From contig CBDDLH010000001.1 in the NCBI GenBank assembly GCA_965230565.1, forward strand, positions 186,001-250,000: a stretch of DNA of 64,000 bases, read 5' to 3'. This DNA is from BCD1 sp965230565 (GTDB taxonomy: Bacteria; Bacteroidota; Bacteroidia; Chitinophagales; Saprospiraceae). The notes under the pieces are model-generated. The model saw only the letters and a list, made by a program, of their open reading frames with translations, had not been told where the DNA came from and did no database searches. The position numbers were made by a program, and so were the translations under genes. Of this stretch, positions 58,248 through 64,000 are shown piece by piece; positions within the stretch are counted from its first letter, which is position 1, and each line of letters opens with the position of its first letter.

Positions 58248-59189
58248 ATGAAAAAAATCGGTATTCTTCATGGAAAGGAACGTACGTTTCCTGCAGCATT
58301 CGTAGAACGGATCAATGAAAAGAAGGTAAAAGGTATTATGGCCGAGCCAGTAAAAATCGATAAATGCGTTCAGGGCATGCCTTCTGATTACGCGGTTATC
58401 GTAGATCGTATTTCTCAGGATGTACCCTTTTATCGTTCTTACCTGAAAAATGCTGCCATCACAGGAACTGCCGTGATCAACAATCCTTTTTGGTGGAGCG
58501 CTGATGAAAAGTTTTTCAATAATGCGTTGTCTCTTTCCGTAAAGGTACCGGTGCCTAAAACGGTATTATTGCCTTCACGTGATCATCCGGATGATACGGA
58601 CGGAGATTCATTTACCAATTTGGCATTTCCATTGGATTGGGAAGGTATCTTTGAATACATTGGATTTCCAGCATACATGAAGCCATTTGCCGGTGGGGGA
58701 TGGAAGAATGTCTATCGCCTGGAAAACATAGATGAGTTTTTTGCCAAACACGCGGAGACCGGACAGCTGGTAATGATGCTTCAGGAGGAGATTACCTTTG
58801 ATGCCTACTTCCGTTGCTACTGTATCGGTGGAAAGCATGTCAAAATAATGCATTATGAACCGAGAAACCCTCATCATTTGCGTTATGATGCCAACCATGA
58901 TGTTTCGGCAGCGTTATTGAAGAAAATAGAAAAGTATACCATAAAACTCAACGAAGCCCTGGGTTACGATTTCAATACAGTAGAATTTGCCATTAGAGAT
59001 GGTGTGCCTTATGCTATTGACTTTTGTAACCCGGCTCCGGATGCCGATCGCAATTCCGTTGGAGAGGAAAACTTCGAATGGGTGGTAGAAACCATGGCGA
59101 ATTACGCTATCGAAAGAGCAAAAGAGCAGAAGAAAGGTAAGGACAACCTGACGTGGGGAAGTTTTATTAGAAAAGCCGTTGGAGCGTAG
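58248..59189 (+). CDS. ATP-grasp ligase-like protein (cassette gene 1)
   Basis: 313 residues from the ATG at 58248, which follows a poor-coding stretch; an upstream ATG at 58197 is less plausible. MKKIGILHGKERTFPAAFV start, then an ATP-grasp arrangement: AYMKPFAGGGWKNVYRL (phosphate-binding Lys and Gly-rich loop), LQEEITFDAYFRCYCIGG, and NTVEFAIRDGVPYAIDFCNPAPD (acidic metal-binding end). ATP-grasp enzymes join a carboxylate to an amine or thiol through an acyl-phosphate. Substrate unknown. The next two genes on the same strand (GATase and a second ATP-grasp-like protein) suggest a shared ligase pathway. Confidence 0.82.
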   Translation: MKKIGILHGKERTFPAAFVERINEKKVKGIMAEPVKIDKCVQGMPSDYAVIVDRISQDVPFYRSYLKNAAITGTAVINNPFWWSADEKFFNNALSLSVKVPVPKTVLLPSRDHPDDTDGDSFTNLAFPLDWEGIFEYIGFPAYMKPFAGGGWKNVYRLENIDEFFAKHAETGQLVMMLQEEITFDAYFRCYCIGGKHVKIMHYEPRNPHHLRYDANHDVSAALLKKIEKYTIKLNEALGYDFNTVEFAIRDGVPYAIDFCNPAPDADRNSVGEENFEWVVETMANYAIERAKEQKKGKDNLTWGSFIRKAVGA

Positions 59190-59251
59190 CGCAGACTTTG
59201 GTCTGCAGTCTCACAGATCTTCAATAGGCAGATGAAAGATTTGGACCTCCG

Positions 59252-59282
59252 GAAATACTATTTTTCCAAAAAATAGTATTTC
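59252..59282. repeat. 31-bp palindromic repeat, copy 1
   Basis: Arms GAAATACTATTTTT and AAAAATAGTATTTC (14 bp, perfect) with loop CCA. The same arms recur at 62969-62999. Lies between cassette genes 1 and 2, after a hairpin GCAGACTTTGGTCTGC at 59191-59206. Confidence 0.8.
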
Positions 59283-59332
59283 TCTTCCATCAACAACCAG
59301 CAACCAGCAACCACTAACTTGCAACCAAACAA

Positions 59333-60136
59333 ATGATTAGATTAGCCATACTTGACCTTTACGACAATACACCCAATCAAGGTATGCGGTGTATTCAGGA
59401 TATTGTGGAGGAATTTGACGAAATCGAATATTCTGTATTTGATGTAAGAGGGAAGGATCAGGTTCCCGGATTGGAGTTTGATATATATATATCCACAGGC
59501 GGACCCGGAAGTCCCCTGGAAGGTGATGGAATTTGGGACAAGCGATACGCACGATGGCTGGATGCTGTCTGGAACTGGAATCTTCAACCGGGGGCTCCCA
59601 AGAAGTATGTATTCTTTATTTGTCACTCCTTTCAGATTGCTGTCAATCATTTTAAGCTGGCAAGGGTGACAAAACGGAAATCCCGTTCCTTTGGAACCTT
59701 TTCTTGTCATAAAACAGATGAAGCAGAACCACTATTTGAAAAATTGCCTGATCCATTTTATATCGCTGATTTCAGGGATTGGCAGGCTGTACAACCGGAT
59801 TGGAAGAGGATTGATGATATGGGGGCAAAAGTGGTTGCCCTTGAGAAGATCCGCCCTCATGTGCCTTTGGAAAGAGCCCTTATGGGTATCCGTTTTTCGG
59901 AGGAGATTTTTGGCGTGCAGTTTCATCCTGAAGCGGAACCAAAGTCTATGCTCTGGCACTTTATGGATGAAAAACAGAGAATCCAGTTGATACAGGAGCA
60001 TGGAGAAGAAAAATATAAACGGTTGATTGATGATTTGCGGGATCGGAAGAAAATATTATTGACTCACAATACCGTCTTGCCAGGATTTTTGAAGCAGGCT
60101 GTTACAGCGGTGAAAAGAGGGACCTTAGCCATATAA
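59333..60136 (+). CDS. Class I glutamine amidotransferase-like protein (cassette gene 2)
   Basis: 267 residues. Start ATG at 59333. GATase1 features: STGGPGSPLEGDGIW (oxyanion region), nucleophile C97 in FFICHSFQIAVNHF, and the catalytic H198 and E200 in VQFHPEAEP. These enzymes free ammonia from glutamine for a partner enzyme. The C-terminal tail (DKKQRIQLIQEHGEEKYKRL) is helical. Since no synthetase domain is fused, the acceptor is likely an enzyme of the same cassette, which agrees with the two flanking ATP-grasp-like genes. Confidence 0.88.
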   Translation: MIRLAILDLYDNTPNQGMRCIQDIVEEFDEIEYSVFDVRGKDQVPGLEFDIYISTGGPGSPLEGDGIWDKRYARWLDAVWNWNLQPGAPKKYVFFICHSFQIAVNHFKLARVTKRKSRSFGTFSCHKTDEAEPLFEKLPDPFYIADFRDWQAVQPDWKRIDDMGAKVVALEKIRPHVPLERALMGIRFSEEIFGVQFHPEAEPKSMLWHFMDEKQRIQLIQEHGEEKYKRLIDDLRDRKKILLTHNTVLPGFLKQAVTAVKRGTLAI

Positions 60137-60211
60137 AGAAATATTAGCCTAAACCAAATCCATTAGTGTTTTGATCTTTTTTCTTTAACCTAAACTAATT
60201 GCTTCGACCCA

Positions 60212-61402
60212 ATGATACCCGAGTTACGAAAAAAATACAATAAGGCATTTACGGAAGAGGTTTACAATGATTTCAAGTATGCCATTGAGAAAAAATACGA
60301 TCACCTGCCGGTCTTCAGAATTGCGGAGACCCCTATTTTTATTCCCAATGACCTAAAAGATAAAATAATACAGGCAGCAGAGGATATTATTGATGTTGTG
60401 GTGGCACCGGATTTCATGGACAGCTCTGCCAGCGCTATTCCTCCGGGTTTAAAAGTTCCTCAGGAGTCAGACTTTACCAATTTCCTGCAAATGGATTTTG
60501 GTATTTGTATAGATGAGAATGGTGAATACACCCCCCAGTTAATCGAAGCACAGGGTTTTCCTTCCCTATATTTTTTCCAGAATCTTCTGGCCACCAAATA
60601 CAGGGAATTCTTCGATATCCCTGATAATTTTTCCCATCTGTTTAATGGCCTGACTCCGGAGACCTATATTCAAAAACTCAGAAATATCATTATCGGGGAT
60701 GCAGATCCCGAAACTACGGTATTACTCGAAGTGGAGCCGGATAAGCAGGCCACGGTTATTGATTTTTTTGCTACCAAAGAAGCTCTGGGTATAGAATCTC
60801 TTTGTGTGACAGATCTTAAAGTGGAAGGCAAAGATGTTTATTATTACAAGGGCAAGAAGAAAATTAAGATTGAGCGTATTTTTAACCGGGTAATATTTGA
60901 TGAGTTGGTACCAAGGACAGATCTGAAGCGAGAGTTCCGTTTTAATATGGGAGCTAATGTCCATTGGGTAGGTCATCCTAACTGGTTCTTCAGACTGAGT
61001 AAATATACTCTTCCGTTCCTGAAAAGTGATTATGTACCGGAATCTCACTTCCTTCATGAACTGGACACCATTCCTGCCGATCTTGATAATTATGTCCTCA
61101 AACCGCTTTATTCTTTTGCCGGCTCAGGAGTGATCATCAACCTCAACAGGTTTGATATTGAAGCTATCCCGGATCCGGAGAATTATATCCTTCAAAAGAA
61201 AGTGGAATACGCTCCGGTAATAGAAACACCCAATGTTGGATCCAAATGTGAGATCAGGGTTATGTTCCTTTGGGAAAACCGAAACGAGCGACCATTATTG
61301 GTGAATAACCTGGTGAGACTGAGCAAAGGTAAAATGGTAGGCGTCAAGTACAACAAGGACAAGGATTGGGTAGGTGGAAGTGTAGGTTTTTTTGAAAAAT
61401 AA
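60212..61402 (+). CDS. ATP-grasp-like protein, second ligase (cassette gene 3)
   Basis: 396 residues. MIPELRKKYNKAFTEEVYNDF start. The N-terminal half (1-210) has EYTPQLIEAQGFPSLYFFQNLLA; the C-terminal half has YVLKPLYSFAGSGVIIN (Lys and glycine-rich loop), NYILQKKVEY, GSKCEIRVMFLW, and VGVKYNKDKDWVGGSVGFFE. This resembles ATP-grasp proteins with a rearranged order, such as glutathionylspermidine synthase-like or DUF407-like families, but I cannot assign one. Follows gene 2 by 75 bp; the metalloprotease begins 14 bp later. Inference: it acts with the GATase and gene 1 to build an unknown amide-linked molecule. Confidence 0.65.
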   Translation: MIPELRKKYNKAFTEEVYNDFKYAIEKKYDHLPVFRIAETPIFIPNDLKDKIIQAAEDIIDVVVAPDFMDSSASAIPPGLKVPQESDFTNFLQMDFGICIDENGEYTPQLIEAQGFPSLYFFQNLLATKYREFFDIPDNFSHLFNGLTPETYIQKLRNIIIGDADPETTVLLEVEPDKQATVIDFFATKEALGIESLCVTDLKVEGKDVYYYKGKKKIKIERIFNRVIFDELVPRTDLKREFRFNMGANVHWVGHPNWFFRLSKYTLPFLKSDYVPESHFLHELDTIPADLDNYVLKPLYSFAGSGVIINLNRFDIEAIPDPENYILQKKVEYAPVIETPNVGSKCEIRVMFLWENRNERPLLVNNLVRLSKGKMVGVKYNKDKDWVGGSVGFFEK

Positions 61403-61416
61403 GTAATCAAATCAAT

Positions 61417-62961
61417 ATGAATTTTCGTTTTTTATTTTTCCTGATCTTCTGGATAGGCGGGGTAACACTTTATGGTCAAAAACCAACAAGCCCTTGCGGA
61501 ACAGCTCCTTTTAAATCGGACTGGCTGAAAAAATATCAGCAATCTCCGGAAGATTATTCAAAGCTGGAAGATACCGTTATTTATGTCCCCTTGACCATTC
61601 ATCTGGTAGGAACGGATGATGGCTTCGGCTATTTTAGTCCAAGAGGTTTATTGGATGCTTTTTGTACCCTGAACGAAGATTTTGAACCTACGAATATTCG
61701 TTTTTTCCTGGAAGGAGATATCAATTATATACCCAATTCTTCCTACCTGGATCATCCGACTGTCCTGGATGGAGCTGAGATGATGTTTGAGCATAATGTA
61801 GAGAATACGCTCAACTGTTATTTTGTATCAGATCCTGCGGGAAATTGCGGATATAATCTGCCGTATGCAGGTCTTGCCGTGGCAAAAAGCTGTGCCGGCA
61901 TAAATGACCACACATGGGCTCATGAAGTCGGTCATGCGCTGTCACTTGCACACCCGTTTTTAGGTTGGGAAGGAGGTGTCAGTCATGATGGCTCCGTGTC
62001 ACATAATTTTAATGATCCGGCTCCGCTAACCGTTACTTATGACTATACCTATTTCCTGGATACACTTATCCTCGATACGATGATTATCGATACGGCTTTC
62101 GTGGAATTTGTCGATGGTTCCAATTGTCACATAGCCGCCGATGGTTTTTGTGATACGGCTCCGGATTATCTGGCCAGCCGCTGGATTTGCAACAGTAATT
62201 CGGAGAGTTCTGTTATCCAAAAAGACCCTTCCGGGGCTACCTTTCAGTCTGATGGGACATTGATCATGTCATATGCCGATGATGCCTGTTCCTACAGGTT
62301 CTCAGACGAACAAATTGCAGCTATGCGAGCCAATTTAATTGATGAAAAGCCTCATTGGTTGTATGACCAGTCGGAGGAGGAACCCGTTGAAGGTTTAGCA
62401 GATCTGGTCTCACCAGTTGACGATGCAATTGTTCAATTTAATTATGTTCCATTGGCATGGGAAGCGGTACCCAATGCAACACATTACGTGGTGGAGATTT
62501 CCAGATTGCAGAATTTTCCCTTAACACTAACAGATTCTTATTTGGTCAATGAGAATGCCTTGACGGTAATTAATCTATTAGACCAAAAGAAATATTATTG
62601 GCGGGTGAGGGCTTTTAACAGGCAATATTTTTGTGGTTCCTATACAGAAAAGGAAAGTTTTGAAACTGCTGATTTTTTGAGTATTGATGAAGAAAGCACA
62701 TTAACGGCTTTTGAAATATTTCCATCAAGTTTATCACCCGGTTCAACGGTAAACATCAAAGTCCATTCAAAAAATACCTTCCATGGAGAGATTCGATTGT
62801 TAAATATTTTGGGGCAACCTGTTGAGATATCTGAGGTTGACTTCGCCTTGGGAGAGAATAACCTGGCACTGGAGATTCACGAAAATTTGCCATCAGGACT
62901 GTATGTATTGGCCATCGGAGGAAACGGAAATTTTGCTTCGAAGAAGATCGTTGTTGAGTAA
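61417..62961 (+). CDS. Secreted zinc metalloprotease (pappalysin-like) with T9SS domain
   Basis: 514 residues, signal peptide MNFRFLFFLIFWIGGVTLYG. The metzincin motif is HEVGHALSLAHP (H169, E170, H173, H179), followed by a Met-turn LIMSYADDACSYRFS near M284, as in M43-like proteases. The usual Gly of HExxHxxGxxH is replaced by Ser (HALSLAH). An FN3-like domain (340-420, PLAWEAVPNATHYVVEI) and a T9SS type A domain (430-514) follow. It would be exported and could degrade extracellular protein. It is only 14 bp behind cassette gene 3, perhaps in the same transcript. Confidence 0.88.
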   Translation: MNFRFLFFLIFWIGGVTLYGQKPTSPCGTAPFKSDWLKKYQQSPEDYSKLEDTVIYVPLTIHLVGTDDGFGYFSPRGLLDAFCTLNEDFEPTNIRFFLEGDINYIPNSSYLDHPTVLDGAEMMFEHNVENTLNCYFVSDPAGNCGYNLPYAGLAVAKSCAGINDHTWAHEVGHALSLAHPFLGWEGGVSHDGSVSHNFNDPAPLTVTYDYTYFLDTLILDTMIIDTAFVEFVDGSNCHIAADGFCDTAPDYLASRWICNSNSESSVIQKDPSGATFQSDGTLIMSYADDACSYRFSDEQIAAMRANLIDEKPHWLYDQSEEEPVEGLADLVSPVDDAIVQFNYVPLAWEAVPNATHYVVEISRLQNFPLTLTDSYLVNENALTVINLLDQKKYYWRVRAFNRQYFCGSYTEKESFETADFLSIDEESTLTAFEIFPSSLSPGSTVNIKVHSKNTFHGEIRLLNILGQPVEISEVDFALGENNLALEIHENLPSGLYVLAIGGNGNFASKKIVVE

Positions 62962-62968
62962 ATGTCAA

Positions 62969-62999
62969 GAAATACTATTTTTCTAAAAAATAGTATTTC
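62969..62999. repeat. 31-bp palindromic repeat, copy 2
   Basis: Same 14-bp arms as copy 1 (GAAATACTATTTTT and complement), loop CTA. It lies 8 bp past the metalloprotease stop, where it could also act as a terminator. Confidence 0.8.
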
Positions 63000-63102
63000 T
63001 ATACCATTACTGGATACAATAGAGCTTTTTGTCGAAAAATTGGAAACACCTTGAACAATCCATAAGTCCCAGACATTATTAAGATGTCTAAAATTACTTT
63101 TC

Positions 63103-64000
63103 ATGGGAGTCATCATTGCAGGTGTCGTAGTTTTTCTACTTGACCTATACGCATATAAAGGTATTTCAACACTGACCGAAAGTTTATCGAGACCTTATCA
63201 AACGGGAGTCTTTTTACTCTTTTGGACGGTAGCCATCGCTTTGTTAGTTGCATTTCTTTACACCATTACCCATTTCAATGAGTGGAGGGTTAGTAATCCA
63301 CGAGCTTTTATTTTCTGGACCTCCGCCTTTTTTGTTTTTTCCATTCCTTTGTTGGTTTTTAATATGTTCCATTTTGCGGATGATCTGACCAATGGGGTAT
63401 TGTGGGGTGTTAATAAACTGACCAGTCCTGAAACTGATTTTGCGCGCCGGAAATTCCTTACGCAGGCTGGTTTAGGGGTTGGTTCCTTATTACTGGGAGG
63501 TTTCTTTTATGGAGTGACCAAGGGAAAATTCGCTTTCAGAATACTTAAAAATGAAGTCCTTTCTTCCAGGCTGCCAAAGGCTTTTGATGGATTGAAGATC
63601 GTGCAGATCAGTGATGCTCATCTGGGGAGTTTTGTCAATAATTTCGAACCTGTAAAAAAGATGGTTCGCATGATCAATGATATTGAACCGGACTATGTCG
63701 TTTTTACGGGCGATATGGTCAACAGTCATGCAGATGAAGCCGAACCCTGGATTCCTGTTTTTTCCGAAATAAAAGCTAAAAAAGGAAAATTCTCCGTTTT
63801 TGGCAATCACGATTATGCCGATTATGGTAACTATTCAGAAAATGAAAAGACGAAAAGCCGAAACCGGTTGAAGGAGATCCATAAGGAAATGGGGTTTCGG
63901 TTACTGGAAGATGAACATGTCGAATTGGAAAGAGAAGGGGAGAAGATCTCTATGATCGGTGTTCACAACTGGGGTGCAGGCTTCCATCAGGTAGGTGATC
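63103..64000 (+). CDS. Membrane-anchored metallophosphoesterase (partial, cut by window end)
   Basis: 299 codons seen from the ATG at 63103; the 3' end lies outside the window. Three or four hydrophobic helices in the first 115 residues (GVIIAGVVVFLLDLYAY, VFLLFWTVAIALLVAFLYTI, FIFWTSAFFVFSIPLLVF), then an RRKFLTQAGLGVGSLLLGGF segment, and a calcineurin-like domain with metal-binding motifs ISDAHLG, FTGDMVN and FGNHDYADYG. The HNWG motif appears near the end. Such YkuE-like proteins are phosphoesterases at the outer face of the membrane; the substrate may be a lipid or nucleotide. No terminator seen; the gene follows the metalloprotease by 141 bp. Confidence 0.9.
   Translation, partial: MGVIIAGVVVFLLDLYAYKGISTLTESLSRPYQTGVFLLFWTVAIALLVAFLYTITHFNEWRVSNPRAFIFWTSAFFVFSIPLLVFNMFHFADDLTNGVLWGVNKLTSPETDFARRKFLTQAGLGVGSLLLGGFFYGVTKGKFAFRILKNEVLSSRLPKAFDGLKIVQISDAHLGSFVNNFEPVKKMVRMINDIEPDYVVFTGDMVNSHADEAEPWIPVFSEIKAKKGKFSVFGNHDYADYGNYSENEKTKSRNRLKEIHKEMGFRLLEDEHVELEREGEKISMIGVHNWGAGFHQVGD

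Overview
The window looks like a chromosomal segment from a member of the Bacteroidota, probably of the Saprospiria or a nearby lineage. The evidence is the 16S rRNA gene, type IX secretion (T9SS) sorting domains at the ends of eight proteins, a PorP/SprF-family outer-membrane protein, SprB-type repeats, gliding-motility-associated C-terminal domains, and promoters of the Bacteroidota form TTTG-N19-TAnnTTTG. No database search was possible; all family names come from motifs read in the translations.

Layout. 1-12.5 kb is a surface-protein block: the end of a T9SS type A protein (frameshifted), then on the minus strand a small T9SS protein, two paralogous long fibre-like proteins and, between them, a 1,571-residue fibronectin-III/Ig-like T9SS protein. 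12.7-18.2 kb holds a DUF58 protein, a small lipoprotein and isoleucyl-tRNA synthetase. 18.7-19.7 kb is a secreted beta-helix protein. A 1.2-kb gene-free divergent region separates it from the 20.9-33.0 kb locus PorP/SprF-like protein, TPR/beta-propeller/OmpA-like protein, giant adhesin, an arrangement like the sprB gliding loci. 33.2-41.9 kb is mostly housekeeping: a P-type cation ATPase (frameshifted), a secreted PGRP-type amidase, an RDD membrane protein, RNase HII, kynureninase and phosphoserine aminotransferase. 42.0-47.6 kb is a complete rRNA operon (16S-23S-5S) with two promoters, a terminator, and a spacer that carries a tRNA-like relic without an anticodon arm. 47.6-64 kb holds a small membrane protein, a MATE transporter (frameshifted), a T9SS type B SprB-repeat protein, a TlpA-like thioredoxin, another SprB-repeat T9SS protein, a flavin reductase with an operator-like palindrome over its promoter, a cassette of ATP-grasp, class I glutamine amidotransferase and a second ATP-grasp-like protein, a secreted metalloprotease, and the start of a membrane-anchored metallophosphoesterase.

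How the parts fit. The cell appears to invest heavily in exported surface and extracellular proteins: adhesins, fibres, an amidase and a protease. The SprF/OmpA/adhesin locus would export and anchor one giant adhesin. The ATP-grasp/GATase/ATP-grasp cassette looks like a small ligase pathway of unknown product and is the best candidate for an undescribed system. The paired fibre proteins with a phage-tail-spike-like C-terminal processing module are the second.

Four genes are broken by a frameshift, each curable by removing one base, often from a short homopolymer. That pattern suggests consensus errors in the assembly more than four real pseudogenes. Intergenic regions are rich in short text-like repeats and perfect palindromes.
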